Of a stretch of 64,000 bases of DNA, positions 8,133 through 17,239 are shown in pieces (the first letter of the stretch is position 1; each line of letters starts with the position of its first letter). The DNA is from Candidatus Acidiferrum typicum. Lineage in GTDB: Bacteria > Acidobacteriota > Terriglobia > Acidiferrales > UBA7541. The position numbers were made by a program, and so were the translations under genes. The DNA is taken from assembly GCA_002478115.1 (NCBI GenBank), contig DLMH01000014.1, positions 42,904 to 106,903 on the forward strand, read 5' to 3'. The notes below the pieces were generated by a model that worked only from the letters and a program-made list of their open reading frames with translations, was not told the DNA's origin and ran no database searches.

Positions 8133-9347
8133 ATGGCGACTCACCGGCTCTATTACGACGATTCCTATGTGCAGAATTTCGAGGCGCAGGTGCGGGCCTG
8201 CGTGCCTGCGGAGCCGATGGCCACCGATTCCGGCACGCGGGCGGCTTGGGAAGTGCTGTTGGACCAGACGGCGTTCTATCCATCCTCGGGAGGCCAGCCA
8301 AACGATCTGGGCAAGCTCGGCGAAGCCAACATTCTGGATGTGCGCGACGATGGCGAAGAAGTGCTTCATATTGTGGACCGCGAACTCGCTCCCGGTCCGG
8401 TGCAAGGTTGCTTGCTGTGGCCGCGCCGCTTCGACCACATGCAGCAGCATACCGGGCAGCACCTGCTCTCGGCGATGTTTCAAGAGCGCTTTGGCTTGCC
8501 CACCGTGTCGTTTCACTTGGGGGGCGATCTGTGCACGATTGATTTGCGCGGGCCGGAGCCGTCCGCGGACGCCTTGCTGGGCGCGCAGCGGGCGGCAAAC
8601 CAGATTATTTTCGAGGACCGGCGCGTCACGGTGCGTTACGGCACTGCGGACCAACTTGCCCGTCTTGGCGTGCGAAAGGAAGTGGAGCGCGAGGGCATTC
8701 TGCGTGCCATCGAAATCGAGGATGCGGACCTGCAGCCCTGCGGCGGCACACACGTGAAGGCCACCGGGCAGATCGGCATGCTGCTGGTTCGGCGTTGCAC
8801 CAAGGTGCGCCAGGACTTTCGCGTGGAGTTTGCCTGCGGCAGCCGCGCGGAGCGATTGGCCACTGCGGAGTTCGCGTTGCTGCGCGCGCTGGGCGACCGG
8901 CTGAGCTGCGCGCCGGAGGAGTCGCTGGCGGCGGTCGAAAAGGCGTTCGCCGAACGCGATGCGAACTTCAAAGCGCTGCGCGGGGCGTTGCAGCAATTGG
9001 CCGAAGCGCGCGCGGAATTGCTGGCCGGTTCGGCGGCGGGCGAGGGCGGCCTGCGCGTCGTGGCTGAAGTACTGCGCGACGTTCATACGGAGTTGTTGCT
9101 GCCGCTGGCCACCGAACTCGCCAAGAAGGAACACACCGTCGCACTGCTCGCGCTGGAGGTATCCGGGCAACTCGTTTTCGCACAACATCCCTCGGCAGGG
9201 AAGGACCTCGCCGCGCTGCTCAAGCAGGTGTTCGCCACATTCCCCGGCAAGGGCGGTGGCACGCACGATTTTGTCCGCGCCAAACTGAGCGAGCCAAGCT
9301 CCTCCGCCTCGGCGATAGCCCTCGCCCGAAAGCTGCTCCTCGGCTAG
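8133..9347 (+). CDS. AlaX-type alanyl-tRNA editing protein with DHHA1 domain
   Basis: 404 residues. The protein matches the editing half of alanyl-tRNA synthetase without the aminoacylation core. An N-terminal beta-barrel contains TAFYPSSGGQPND. The zinc/editing site is HTGQH (H106, H110) plus CGGTH (C203, H207). A coiled coil follows, and the C-terminal DHHA1 domain has FPGKGGGTHDFVRAKL. This is the long, type II AlaX layout; the family hydrolyses Ser or Gly mischarged onto tRNA-Ala in trans. The ATG at 8133 gives the conserved N-terminus. No tRNA or synthetase gene lies nearby. Confidence 0.9.
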   Translation: MATHRLYYDDSYVQNFEAQVRACVPAEPMATDSGTRAAWEVLLDQTAFYPSSGGQPNDLGKLGEANILDVRDDGEEVLHIVDRELAPGPVQGCLLWPRRFDHMQQHTGQHLLSAMFQERFGLPTVSFHLGGDLCTIDLRGPEPSADALLGAQRAANQIIFEDRRVTVRYGTADQLARLGVRKEVEREGILRAIEIEDADLQPCGGTHVKATGQIGMLLVRRCTKVRQDFRVEFACGSRAERLATAEFALLRALGDRLSCAPEESLAAVEKAFAERDANFKALRGALQQLAEARAELLAGSAAGEGGLRVVAEVLRDVHTELLLPLATELAKKEHTVALLALEVSGQLVFAQHPSAGKDLAALLKQVFATFPGKGGGTHDFVRAKLSEPSSSASAIALARKLLLG

Positions 9348-9439
9348 CCTGTAATCAAAGCCAAAGCCCCCACGTGCCTCAACCGGGTCGGCGTAAACGC
9401 CACCGGTACCTTCTGCTAAAGGCGTGTATACTTCCCGAT

Positions 9440-9604
9440 ATGGAAAAGATAAGGATCGAGCAGCACAGTATCGTGGGGTTCCTGTGGTTCGGAGCATGGC
9501 TCTTCAGCATAGGATTTCTGCACTTGACCTTCTGGAAGGGTGTCCTCGCGATTCTGTTGTGGCCGTATTTTCTTGGCGCGCAGTTCAGTTCACTGTTGCG
9601 CTAA
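9440..9604 (+). CDS. Small predicted membrane protein
   Basis: 54 residues from the ATG at 9440. The N-terminal dozen residues are polar and charged (MEKIRIEQHS). The rest is two closely spaced hydrophobic segments (GFLWFGAWLFSIGFLHL and GVLAILLWPYFLGAQF). It resembles the many short two-helix membrane proteins of Gram-negative bacteria; no family is recognised. It sits just before a decayed membrane-protein gene and may be related to that remnant. Confidence 0.55.
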   Translation: MEKIRIEQHSIVGFLWFGAWLFSIGFLHLTFWKGVLAILLWPYFLGAQFSSLLR

Positions 9605-9909
9605 GAATCCAGGGTTGCCGTGCCTTGACTCCCTGGTCCACAGCTTGGCTGGCCTATCTCGGCGCCGCGCTTTCTGCCCTATCCATTCCTGCCATGTACG
9701 GAAGCACTCGCGACAGCAACGGGTTCGACAGTGCTGCCCGACGGGGCCCACATTCGTTGCCAACTTCCCACTGATCCTCTGGATCTTGATGGCCGGCATC
9801 TTCATGATCCGGAAACCCGACGCCATCGTTCCGGCGCCGATCCTCCTGACTCCGGTCACGGGAGAGTAGGACGAAGCGCGTGGCCTTGCGATGCCATTCA
9901 GAGCAGCGA
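9605..9909 (+). pseudogene. Possible remnant of a small membrane protein gene
   Basis: Two overlapping frames each carry plausible membrane-protein sequence that breaks off. One frame (about 9630-9774) reads STAWLAYLGAALSALSIPAM and another (about 9750-9869) reads NFPLILWILMAGIFMIRKP. Joined by a frameshift near 9750 they would form a short multi-helix membrane protein, so this looks like a decayed gene rather than two genes. No intact start or ribosome site was found. The call is tentative. Confidence 0.4.
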
Positions 9910-11706
9910 TTAGTGAACCGTGATCGTGGTGGAAGCGGTGGTTTGGCCGAAGGCGTTGGTGGCGTAGAGGGTGTAGGTGGTGGTGGCGCTGGGGGAGACA
10001 GAGACGGAGGTGCCGCGGGTGGCGCCAACTCCTGGGGAGACGATGACGTAGGAGGCGCCGGTGACTTGCCAGGAGAGGGTAACGGGCGTGCCGGCAGAAA
10101 CGGAATTAGCGCTGGCGATGAATTGCGTGATTTGCGGGGCGGGGCCGGAAGGCACGTTCGCGCTGGTGTAGAGCGGCGAAATCTGGATCACATCGAAATC
10201 GGAGGCGGTGACGTTGCCGAGATTGTGCAGGTCGTCGTTGTCCCAGCGATCGTCGGGAGTGCCGCTGATGTACATGGAGGAGCCATTGTCCGCCATGATG
10301 AGGCCGTATTTTTTCATGGCGTTGAGGATGACCTGATTCGTGGCGGAGAAGCTGGAGACGTTGAAGCTGGCCTTCAGGCGAAGACGCGCGCCCATGGGAA
10401 GCGCGTTGGCATTGCTAGTGGTGGAAGCCCAGTGCGAAGCGGGAGGAGTGAAGCCCGCGCTGGAATTCTGCAAGGTGAAACGGATGGCGTGGTTGATGGC
10501 CCCGGCGGCGACTTCGTCGTAGCGCACGAGACCCGGGAAGATGGGCAGGCCGGCGGCGTCGGCGCTGGTCCAGGTGTAGGGGCGCTGCTCGTCGGCGAGA
10601 AGATCCCAGACGGCGCCGGAGCCCGCGTCCCAGGAAGCGGTCTGCGGGTAGGAGCTGTAGAGTTCGTAGAGGAAGCAACTGGAATTGTCGAGCACGAGGA
10701 CATGGCGATCGCCAGTGCCGGGATTGGGGTAGCCCTCGATGGGCGCAGTGAGTGGAATTGGCATGGGGCCGGCATCGCTCTCGCTGCCGTAGGCGGTGTA
10801 GGTGATGGGGATGAGGGATTGCGAGGAATCCACAACGGTGTAGGGGATGCCCATGTAGGAACCGTCGTATTCGCCGGAACCGAAGTCGGGATGGAGGCCG
10901 ACGGAAGAGCCGATGTAGCTGATGTAGTTGGCGGAGTTGGAGTCCACGGTAGCGCCGGAGATGTCTTTGTTCCAGAGATTGTCGCTGGGGAATGGCAGGA
11001 AGCCGTTGAGGCTGGCGCCCTGGCCCACGGACATTTGGGAGCAGTTGGAAGCTTGCTGTGAGCCATTCACGGTGAAATTTTGGGCTGACGAGGAACTGCT
11101 GCCGGGATCGGGATTCTCCACGGTGACGGCGAATGAGCCGGCTGAAGTCGCGTTGCCCGTGGCAGTGAGTTGTGTGCTGGACACGATGGTGGTGGGGAGC
11201 GCGGTGGTGCCGAACATAACCTGCGCGCCGGAGACGAAGCTCGAGCCGGTGACGGTCAGCGTGAAATTGCCGAGGTTGGTGGAGGCGGGGGAGATGCCGG
11301 TGAGCACCGGTGTGGGATTGAGGAGCGTGACGGCGCTGGTGCCATTTTTCGAGGAATCGGCGGAACTGACGGCCTTGACCGTGACGGAATTGGGATTGGG
11401 AAGAGTGGCGGGCGCGGTGTATTTGCCGGAGGTATCGATGATGCCGAGAAAGGCAGAGCCACCCGCGGTGTCGTTGACATACCAGGTGACCGCAGTGTTT
11501 TGCGTGCCCGTGACAGCAGCGGAAAAGGTAGCGGAAGCGCCGGCGCGTACGCTCGTGCTCGATGGGGAGACGGTGACCGCGATTGTTGCGGGTGGAGTAG
11601 GTTGTTGGGAGCCGGAGGAGGACGATCCGCCTCCGCAACCGGCGACGAGGAAGGGCGTCAGGAGAAGGGCGAGGAACCCCGGGAACCTGCGAATCGTGAC
11701 ACACAT
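9910..11706 (-). CDS. Large Ig/IPT-domain lipoprotein, surface or cell-wall associated
   Basis: 598 residues from the ATG at 11706; an upstream ATG at 11745 is less likely because this start gives a compact signal peptide with lipobox LVAGC. After the Cys come a Gly/Ser linker, an Ig-like (BIG2-type) domain (VTVSPSSTSVRAGASATFSA), an IPT/TIG domain (TGISPASTNLGNFTLTVTG), a roughly 300-residue unrecognised central domain containing FPSDNLWNKDISG and FPGLVRYDEVAAGAINHAIRF, and a C-terminal Ig-like domain (SWQVTGASYVIVSPGVG). The central part suggests an extracellular enzyme or binding module. Monocistronic. Confidence 0.75.
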   Translation of the reverse strand: MCVTIRRFPGFLALLLTPFLVAGCGGGSSSSGSQQPTPPATIAVTVSPSSTSVRAGASATFSAAVTGTQNTAVTWYVNDTAGGSAFLGIIDTSGKYTAPATLPNPNSVTVKAVSSADSSKNGTSAVTLLNPTPVLTGISPASTNLGNFTLTVTGSSFVSGAQVMFGTTALPTTIVSSTQLTATGNATSAGSFAVTVENPDPGSSSSSAQNFTVNGSQQASNCSQMSVGQGASLNGFLPFPSDNLWNKDISGATVDSNSANYISYIGSSVGLHPDFGSGEYDGSYMGIPYTVVDSSQSLIPITYTAYGSESDAGPMPIPLTAPIEGYPNPGTGDRHVLVLDNSSCFLYELYSSYPQTASWDAGSGAVWDLLADEQRPYTWTSADAAGLPIFPGLVRYDEVAAGAINHAIRFTLQNSSAGFTPPASHWASTTSNANALPMGARLRLKASFNVSSFSATNQVILNAMKKYGLIMADNGSSMYISGTPDDRWDNDDLHNLGNVTASDFDVIQISPLYTSANVPSGPAPQITQFIASANSVSAGTPVTLSWQVTGASYVIVSPGVGATRGTSVSVSPSATTTYTLYATNAFGQTTASTTITVH

Positions 11707-11874
11707 AGCTGATTGAGTTTGGCGCGCAGATGGCGGGCGGGACAACTGGACGAAAGGTCAGAAAAAGGACAAGCTCCGGTTACATAAACGGATGTATGTT
11801 AACGGTGTACTTGAAGGATTTGGCAAAGGCTGCTATACGGGCAGTGTGAAGGTTCGTCTTCAAGGAAAAACGGG

Positions 11875-12609
11875 ATGCGAAATCATCTTGCTGTGTTTGT
11901 GTCTGGGATGTTGGTGTGGGCAAGTATTCTGCCCCAAAGTGTGATTGCGGGTTGGCGGCAGGCAGCCACGGGACCAGCTTCGAGTGCACAAACGAAGCCA
12001 GCGACAGGTAATGCGGCGCAGCAGGCGGGCAGCGTAAAGCCCATTGCTGCGTGCGAGTTTTGCCTGCCAGATGGCACAAAGGTGCCACTGGCGCTGGGGC
12101 GCGAGCTGTCTTCGGGAAAGGAGTCCACGGGGAATCGCGTGGACTTTGAAGTGACGGAAGATATCAAAGTGAAGGATGTCGTGGTGATTCCGAAGGGCTC
12201 GCTGGCGATGGGAACCGTTGTGGAAGCGCAGGGGCGCAGGCGGCTGGGTCGCGCAGGGAAACTAAATGTGAGGATTGAAGAAGTGCGGCTGGCGGATGGC
12301 TCGCGAGCGAGGTTGCGGTCGATGCAGGAGAACACGGGGCGGGGACGTCAGGGATTGATGACTGGGGCGATGATCGCAACCGGCGTGCTGTTCTTTCCCG
12401 CAGCGCCAGTGTTTCTGTTTATGCGCGGGAAAGATGTGGTGATCGCTAAAGGTAGCCCCGTTGCCTCGTATATAGATGGCGACACGCAATTGGATGCGGC
12501 GAAATTCCAGAGTCCCACTAAGCCGGTTGAGACACCGGTTGCGCCAACTGCGGCGAGCGATTCAAGTGCCGCGCCGGGGACCACCAGCACGCCTCCACCT
12601 CAAAGATAG
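11875..12609 (+). CDS. Secreted hypothetical protein
   Basis: 244 residues. N-terminal signal peptide (about 1-25, MRNHLAVFVSGMLVWASIL), then a Gln/Ala/Thr-rich linker, a beta-rich domain with the pattern VKDVVVIPKGSLAMGTV and RLGRAGKLNVRIEEVRLADG, a short hydrophobic segment (GAMIATGVLFFPAAPVFLFM) and MRGKDVVIAKGSPVASYIDG, then a Ser/Thr/Pro-rich tail. The paired 'VV(I)PKG' and 'VIAKG' motifs recur in acidobacterial envelope proteins of unknown function. Not assigned to a pathway. Confidence 0.6.
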   Translation: MRNHLAVFVSGMLVWASILPQSVIAGWRQAATGPASSAQTKPATGNAAQQAGSVKPIAACEFCLPDGTKVPLALGRELSSGKESTGNRVDFEVTEDIKVKDVVVIPKGSLAMGTVVEAQGRRRLGRAGKLNVRIEEVRLADGSRARLRSMQENTGRGRQGLMTGAMIATGVLFFPAAPVFLFMRGKDVVIAKGSPVASYIDGDTQLDAAKFQSPTKPVETPVAPTAASDSSAAPGTTSTPPPQR

Positions 12610-12721
12610 GCTGTTTTTTTTCCTAACCCTGGGAGAGTTTCCTTCATCCAATTTTGGGATGAGCCGCCGTGCATTTGTGCGTGAGAAGGGCGTGCTCGAA
12701 GAAAAACTGAGGAGAGGAACG

Positions 12722-13735
12722 ATGGCGAAGAATCTGGTGGCGCAGGTGAGCAAGGCGGGCGGGGAGTTCGAGTTGGTCGAGCGGGAGATGGTGGCGCCGG
12801 GGCCGGGCGAGGTGCGCATCAAGGTGCAGGCTTGCGGCATTTGCTTTAGCGACCACCTGGTGAAGGACGGCGCGTGGCCGGGACTGGCGTTTCCACGCGT
12901 GCCGGGGCACGAGGTTGCGGGCGTGGTTGATGAAGCGGGCGCGGGCGTGGCGGAATGGAAGAAGGGCGACCGCGTGGGCGTGGGATGGCACGGAGGACAT
13001 TGCTTCGTGTGTGCTTCGTGCCGGCGCGGGGATTTCGTGACTTGCGAGCGGGAACAGATTACGGGCACGACGCGGGATGGGGGATATCAGCAGTACATGA
13101 TCGCGCGGCACGAAGCTGTTGCATTGTTGCCCGACGGGATGGAGTGGGCGGAAGCAGGGCCGCTGCTGTGCGCGGGGATCACGACGTTCAACGCGCTGCG
13201 GAACAGCGGGGCGCGCGCTGGGGACCTGGTGGCGGTGCAGGGAATCGGGGGGCTAGGGCATCTGGGAATTCAGTATGCGGCGAAGTCCGGCTATCGCGTG
13301 GTGGGCATTGGGCGCGGGCCGGAAAACGCGGCCTTGGCGATAAAGCTGGGCGCATTTGCGTACATTGACAGCAAAGCGACCAAGGCGGCGGAAGAGTTGC
13401 AGAAGCTCGGCGGGGCGAAAGTGATCCTGACCACCGCGCCGAACGCCAAAGCAATGGCCGAAGTGGTGAACGGGCTGGGCGTGGGAGGGAAGTTGGTGAT
13501 CGTGGGAGCGCCGTTCGAGCCCATGGAGATTTCGGCGCTTTCGTTGATCATGAAGCGGCGCGCGATCCAGGGGTGGCCCTCGGGGACGGCGATGGATTCG
13601 GAAGAAACACTGCGATTCTCGGAATATTCGGGCGTGCGGCCGATGATCGAGAAATATCCGCTTAGCAAGGTGAAGGAAGCGTACGAACGGATGGCGAGCG
13701 GCCACGCGGAGTTCCGCGTGGTGCTGACGATGTGA
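12722..13735 (+). CDS. Zinc-dependent alcohol dehydrogenase (MDR family)
   Basis: 337 residues starting at the ATG at 12722, preceded by GAGGAGAGG; the frame is open further upstream but lacks conserved sequence. Catalytic zinc ligands are in ACGICFSDH and GHE (PRVPGHEVAGVV). A structural-zinc-like Cys cluster follows (GHCFVCASCRRGDFVTCE). The Rossmann glycine motif is GIGGLGHLGIQYA. It oxidises alcohols or reduces aldehydes with NAD(P); the motif order is like the AdhA/YahK-type group. Followed by a terminator hairpin at 13793-13832. The neighbouring genes do not identify the substrate. Confidence 0.9.
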   Translation: MAKNLVAQVSKAGGEFELVEREMVAPGPGEVRIKVQACGICFSDHLVKDGAWPGLAFPRVPGHEVAGVVDEAGAGVAEWKKGDRVGVGWHGGHCFVCASCRRGDFVTCEREQITGTTRDGGYQQYMIARHEAVALLPDGMEWAEAGPLLCAGITTFNALRNSGARAGDLVAVQGIGGLGHLGIQYAAKSGYRVVGIGRGPENAALAIKLGAFAYIDSKATKAAEELQKLGGAKVILTTAPNAKAMAEVVNGLGVGGKLVIVGAPFEPMEISALSLIMKRRAIQGWPSGTAMDSEETLRFSEYSGVRPMIEKYPLSKVKEAYERMASGHAEFRVVLTM

Positions 13736-13746
13736 GGAAAGGCACG

Positions 13747-13780
13747 CAGTTGTCGGTAATCAGTCATCAGTTTTAAGTAA
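13747..13780 (+). repeat. 'cagttttaagtaa' repeat after a stop codon
   Basis: Short AT-rich element containing 'tcagttttaagtaaa'. Near-identical ends occur at 30,554-30,586 and 56,728-56,757, in each case soon after the stop codon of a gene on the same strand. Confidence 0.6.
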
Positions 13781-13792
13781 ACCGAAATTCGG

Positions 13793-13832
13793 AGCCGGGG
13801 AAGCGCGGGGTGCTTCGCCGGCTTTGCTTTTT
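13793..13832 (+). terminator. Rho-independent terminator after the alcohol dehydrogenase
   Basis: Twelve-base stem (AGCCGGGGAAGC paired with GCTTCGCCGGCT, one mismatch), a 7-base loop and a T-rich run ending in ttttt. Confidence 0.7.
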
Positions 13833-13885
13833 GGCGAGAGTGGGATTCACGACGCAGGGGGCCGGAGAAGGGCAGAAGTTTTTTG

Positions 13886-13934
13886 TTGACAAGAGGGGGC
13901 AAGTGGTCCAATATGTCGTTGTACGACATGTCGT
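13886..13934 (+). promoter_or_regulatory. Promoter and palindromic operator of the PadR gene
   Basis: A -35 TTGACA (13886-13891) and a -10 CAATAT (13909-13914) are separated by exactly 17 bases. The -10 overlaps a 21-base operator-like element starting ATATGTCGT (13911-13931), and a perfect 14-base palindrome TACGACATGTCGTA covers 13922-13935. The arrangement would let a dimeric repressor block the promoter, as PadR proteins do at their own genes. A second copy of the 21-base layout lies upstream of pal at 18464-18484. Confidence 0.75.
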
Positions 13935-13944
13935 ATAAGGACCT

Positions 13945-14268
13945 ATGGAAGCGTTGCCCCTTAGCGAGCCCGTATTGTTGATACTTCTAAGCCTGGCGGA
14001 GCGGCCGCGTCACGGCTACTCCATCCTTAAGAATGTCGAGGAGATGAGCGGCGGGCGCGTCAGGCTCAGCACCGGCACTCTCTACGGCGCCATCCGCCGT
14101 CTGCTCGACGGCAGGTGGATCGAACGTTTCAAGGAAGACGACAGCTCACGAGGCCGGCAAGCCTACCGGCTCACTTCCCAAGGGCGACAGATCCTGCGAC
14201 AGGAAGTCAGCCGGCTGAAGCAACTCACCCGGGTGGCCAGCCTGTGCATGGCGCCGAAGGAGACGTGA
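13945..14268 (+). CDS. PadR-family transcriptional regulator
   Basis: 107 residues. The winged helix-turn-helix matches PadR: EPVLLILLSLAERPRHGYSI, then the recognition segment GGRVRLSTGTLYGAIRRLLDG and the wing RQAYRLTSQGRQIL. PadR proteins dimerise and repress nearby genes until an inducer binds. The promoter directly upstream contains a strong palindrome, so autoregulation is likely. The stop is three bases before the next gene, a membrane protein, as is usual for acidobacterial PadR pairs. Confidence 0.92.
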   Translation: MEALPLSEPVLLILLSLAERPRHGYSILKNVEEMSGGRVRLSTGTLYGAIRRLLDGRWIERFKEDDSSRGRQAYRLTSQGRQILRQEVSRLKQLTRVASLCMAPKET

Positions 14269-14271
14269 GCG

Positions 14272-14826
14272 ATGCTCTCGCTTTGCCGCTACCTACTGTA
14301 CCTGTATCCCGCGGCCCACCGGTTCGAATATGGCGAGGAGATGGCGGCCGTGCTGTGTGAAAGGCAGGCGGAGTCGTGGAACTCAGGCGTGGTGGCGAGG
14401 TGGGTCTTCTGGGCGCGCGAAATTGCAGGGCTGTTGTGCGGTGCGCTGCAAGAACATGTGCGAGCCATGACGGGTTTATGTCCATGGGCGGTGTTTCCAC
14501 TAAGGAGGTTTAGCATGCGTTCCGAATTCCGTTTTCCGAAAGCCACTGCATGGCTAATGATGGTCATCCTGGCGGCAGTTGTGATGGCGATTGAGAAGGC
14601 TAAGGCAATTCAGGCCTCGCTGCCGGACACGCATCCGTATGTCGGCCCCATTCAGCCCGCGCAGTTCACGTTGATTTCGAGTTTCGTAGTGTTGTTCGTG
14701 GGCGGCTGTGTGGTCGGAGCGGTCGGATGGGCGGTCCTTTTTGCGCTGCGCCGCTCCGGAGTGCAGCGGCTATCGAAGCTCCGTCCTTCCGGCGATCGAA
14801 GCTCGGGTGGCAGGTTATCCATTTGA
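14272..14826 (+). CDS. Membrane protein co-transcribed with PadR
   Basis: 184 residues. The N-terminal part (LCRYLLYLYPAAHRFEYGEEM) matches the start of the PadR-linked 'permease prefix' type proteins, in which a YP..hR..f..EM motif precedes membrane helices. Two hydrophobic helices follow (ATAWLMMVILAAVVMAIE and LISSFVVLFVGGCVVGAVGWAVLFALR). The last 25 residues are Ser/Arg rich and run into a dispersed repeat, so the original C-terminus may have been replaced. Function unknown; probable PadR target. Confidence 0.7.
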   Translation: MLSLCRYLLYLYPAAHRFEYGEEMAAVLCERQAESWNSGVVARWVFWAREIAGLLCGALQEHVRAMTGLCPWAVFPLRRFSMRSEFRFPKATAWLMMVILAAVVMAIEKAKAIQASLPDTHPYVGPIQPAQFTLISSFVVLFVGGCVVGAVGWAVLFALRRSGVQRLSKLRPSGDRSSGGRLSI

Positions 14827-14829
14827 GCC

Positions 14830-15028
14830 TGAAATCCGAAGTCGAAGAAGGATTTCTCCGCTCCGGGACGACAAAAAGCGCCGTCCCTCCGGTCGAAATG
14901 ACAGATTTTGCGTGGTGGATGATGTGGGAGAAACCAACTTCGGAGAGGTTGCGTCTTCACTGGATAGTCGTTTGAAACAAAACGAGATGCGCTCGCCTGC
15001 AATTTGTCAACTTCGGATTTCCGGTTGA
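14830..15028 (-). repeat. Composite dispersed repeat, inverted relative to the copy at 31,180-31,400
   Basis: This stretch contains 'gacgacaaaaagcgccgtccctccggtcgaaatgac' style sequence and 'acaaaacgagatgcgctcgcctgcaa'. The reverse complement of the same blocks, in the same order, appears at 31,180-31,400. No coding function is evident. Confidence 0.7.
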
Positions 15029-15051
15029 GGGATTGTGCCGACAGAAGTCGC

Positions 15052-15441
15052 TCATCGTTTCTTGTGACGGGTCTTCGCGGCAGGCTTTCGCTTTGGCCGG
15101 GCGGCATTTTTCTTGCCTGTCTTGGCGTTCCTCTCGCTTTGCAGCTTCCACGCAGTGTGCAAGGCGCCGGCTAACACATCTTCGCTGGCGGCGGCCAGCC
15201 GGACGTGCGTCATTCCCATGCGTCCCCATCCACCCGCGATGGGAAGGAAAACTTCAGGCAATTCCCCGACAAAGGCCGACTGTTGTTCCAAGGTGAGTTT
15301 CAGATTGCCGTAGCCCTGGTCTGCGGAGGCGAGGGTGGCAAAAATTCTGCCGCCCACGCGGAAATCGGGCTGGCCCATGTGCGAACTCTCCTCGACACCC
15401 GGGAGGCTGAGGGCAATGCGCCGAAAGTCGTTGATGTCCAT
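15052..15441 (-). CDS. MmcQ/YjbR-family DNA-binding protein
   Basis: 129 residues from the ATG at 15441. It matches the small MmcQ/YjbR fold: MDINDFRRIALSLPGVEESSH at the start, then GRIFATLAS, the segment GGWGRMGMTHVRL, and a helix ending HTAWKLQSERNAK. The C-terminus is strongly basic (Lys/Arg-rich, about 25 residues), compatible with nucleic-acid binding. The family has a CyaY-like fold and its physiological role is poorly defined. Monocistronic. Confidence 0.85.
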   Translation of the reverse strand: MDINDFRRIALSLPGVEESSHMGQPDFRVGGRIFATLASADQGYGNLKLTLEQQSAFVGELPEVFLPIAGGWGRMGMTHVRLAAASEDVLAGALHTAWKLQSERNAKTGKKNAARPKRKPAAKTRHKKR

Positions 15442-15573
15442 GAACGCGTAGATCCTGTACAACAGCCCGCATGCTCGACCGTGGCCGCGATGTAAAGACT
15501 ACGCATATCCGGGCGGGCGCGCAAGCGAAGAGCGAGCGTGCAGCGGGGATGGCGGACCTTATAGGGCTGCTGG

Positions 15574-16044
15574 TTAGAAGGGAATGTCTTCGTCGGAGAT
15601 TTCTGGGCCGGGGCCGCCGCTCACGGGTTCCTCAGCGGGGGCGGCATGATCGAGGTCTTCGCCGCGGGAGGTGCCACCACCGGCAGATGCGCCAGCGCCA
15701 GCAGCCATGCCGTCGCCTTTGCCGCCGAGGAAGCGGAAATCCGTGACCACAATTTCTGTCGTGGTACGCTTCTGGCCTTCCTTGTCCTGCCATTCCCGCG
15801 TCTGCAGTCTGCCTTCGAAATAGACTTCCGTGCCCTTTTTTAGGTATTTCTGCGCAACTTCGGCCTGTTTGCCCCAGATAACAATCCTGTGCCATTCGGT
15901 GCGCTTCTGGCGTTCGCCGTTGCGGTCCTTGTAGGATTCGTCGGTGGCGACGGAGAAATTGGCGACGGCCTGGCCGCCGGAGGTGAAGCGCGTTTCGGGA
16001 TCACGCCCGAGACGGCCGATGAGGATGACTTTATTTACTGACAT
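15574..16044 (-). CDS. ssb: Single-stranded DNA-binding protein
   Basis: 156 residues. OB-fold start [20 protein letters not shown], then NFSVATDE and [13 protein letters not shown], followed by a Gly/Ala-rich linker and the canonical acidic tip DEDIPF, which recruits partners of DNA replication and repair. The frame is open upstream, but the ATG at 16044 gives the exact family start. Lies downstream of cpoB on the same strand with a 280-base repeat-containing gap, so it is probably expressed separately. Confidence 0.97.
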   Translation of the reverse strand: MSVNKVILIGRLGRDPETRFTSGGQAVANFSVATDESYKDRNGERQKRTEWHRIVIWGKQAEVAQKYLKKGTEVYFEGRLQTREWQDKEGQKRTTTEIVVTDFRFLGGKGDGMAAGAGASAGGGTSRGEDLDHAAPAEEPVSGGPGPEISDEDIPF

Positions 16045-16138
16045 GTGATGCCCCCTGAAAAGGGAAAGATAACACGGCGGAGAAGAAAAGCGAAATGGAG
16101 GAAGTGTTCCATGCGACCAAACAAAAAGGCAAACGAAA

Positions 16139-16285
16139 AAAGCTTTAACGCAGAGGACAGAGCAGGGACGAAGAGAAGGGGAGCGAATTGAAGGGGAAAG
16201 AGGAAATGAAGACGATGCGAGGCGTCCCATCGTAAGAGCCCACCCTTCCCGCCAGAGGCGGGCGAAGGATGGGGCACCCTCAAGT
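16139..16285. repeat. Two repeat types upstream of ssb
   Basis: At 16,139-16,178 a copy of the 'ctttaacgcagaggacag' element, and at 16,230-16,285 a 'gtaagagcccacccttc...gcgaaggatggggcaccctcaag' element. The latter also occurs at 53,637-53,685 and, in part, near 17,577-17,625. Confidence 0.6.
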
Positions 16286-16330
16286 ACTTGAGTAAGCGGC
16301 GTTGCCAGAGAATTCGAAGATGTCAGGGGA

Positions 16331-17239
16331 TTAGCGGGTGGCGGAGACGGCTATGCCCAGTTCCTTGAGTCTGGCGCGGGCGCGGCGCTCCTCTTCGGTG
16401 CCGGGATAGCGCTTGACGACTTCACGGAGTTCCCTGACGCCGGGATTTTTCTGGCCGAGTTCAATCAATGCCATGCCCTTTTTCAGGCGGGCGGGAGCGA
16501 GCTTGAAGCTCTTGGGATAGTTACTGAGGACTTTGTCGTATTCGGCGACGGCCTGCTCGTACTGCTTTTGGGAGTAGGCGATTTCGCCGAGATAGAACTG
16601 GGCGTTGGAGGCGAGATCGGTGTCGCCGTAATACTTGAGGTAGTCAGCGAATTCGGAGCGGGCGAGATCGTATTTGCCGCTGGTGATGTCGCGGAGGCCG
16701 TTGGAATAGAGCGTGTCGGCGGAGGGCGACGCACCGGCGGGAGCAGCGGCAGCGCCGTTGGGTGCGGGTGCGACAGCGCCAGTGGGCGCGGAGGTGCCAG
16801 TGGGAGTGCCCCCGGCGAGGCGCGCGTCAATGTTCTGGACGGAGTTCTGCAGATCGACGAGCTGCTGATTAAGTTTGCCGATGCGGGATTTGATTTCCTC
16901 GAGGTTGTCAGAGAGCCCCTGAACCTGGGTGGACATGGTGTCCAGCCGCGTGCCGGAATTGGCCTGAACGTCCTGGACGGATTTCTGCAGGCCGCTCATG
17001 GTCGTGTTGAGCTTGTTGACGCTGTCAGAAGATTGTTCGATGAGAGTGCGCTGGACGGTGTGGTCCTGGGTCATCTGGGTCTGCATTTCTTTTTGACCTT
17101 GCAACAGAGAGGTGACATCGCGTTGCAGCTCGATGATCTCGCGGGCCACGGCGAGGGCGGGGCGGGGCCCGACGAGGCTGCCGGCGACGGCGCTGGCAAA
17201 CATGGCGCCGGAGAAGAGAAGAATGTTACGCGTCCGCAT
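16331..17239 (-). CDS. cpoB: Tol-Pal system protein CpoB (YbgF)
   Basis: 302 residues. Signal peptide (1-30), a long coiled coil (about 35-140, ending [17 protein letters not shown]), an Ala/Gly/Pro linker, and three TPR-like repeats ([58 protein letters not shown]). CpoB couples outer-membrane constriction by Tol-Pal with septal wall synthesis in the periplasm. The coiled coil is longer than in enterobacteria. Downstream of pal on the same strand, separated by about 390 bases of repeats. Confidence 0.9.
   Translation of the reverse strand: MRTRNILLFSGAMFASAVAGSLVGPRPALAVAREIIELQRDVTSLLQGQKEMQTQMTQDHTVQRTLIEQSSDSVNKLNTTMSGLQKSVQDVQANSGTRLDTMSTQVQGLSDNLEEIKSRIGKLNQQLVDLQNSVQNIDARLAGGTPTGTSAPTGAVAPAPNGAAAAPAGASPSADTLYSNGLRDITSGKYDLARSEFADYLKYYGDTDLASNAQFYLGEIAYSQKQYEQAVAEYDKVLSNYPKSFKLAPARLKKGMALIELGQKNPGVRELREVVKRYPGTEEERRARARLKELGIAVSATR

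Noticed and set aside
12476..12721. N-terminal extension of the alcohol dehydrogenase
   Set aside because: The open frame overlaps the end of the preceding gene and lacks MDR homology; the ATG at 12722 has a good ribosome site.
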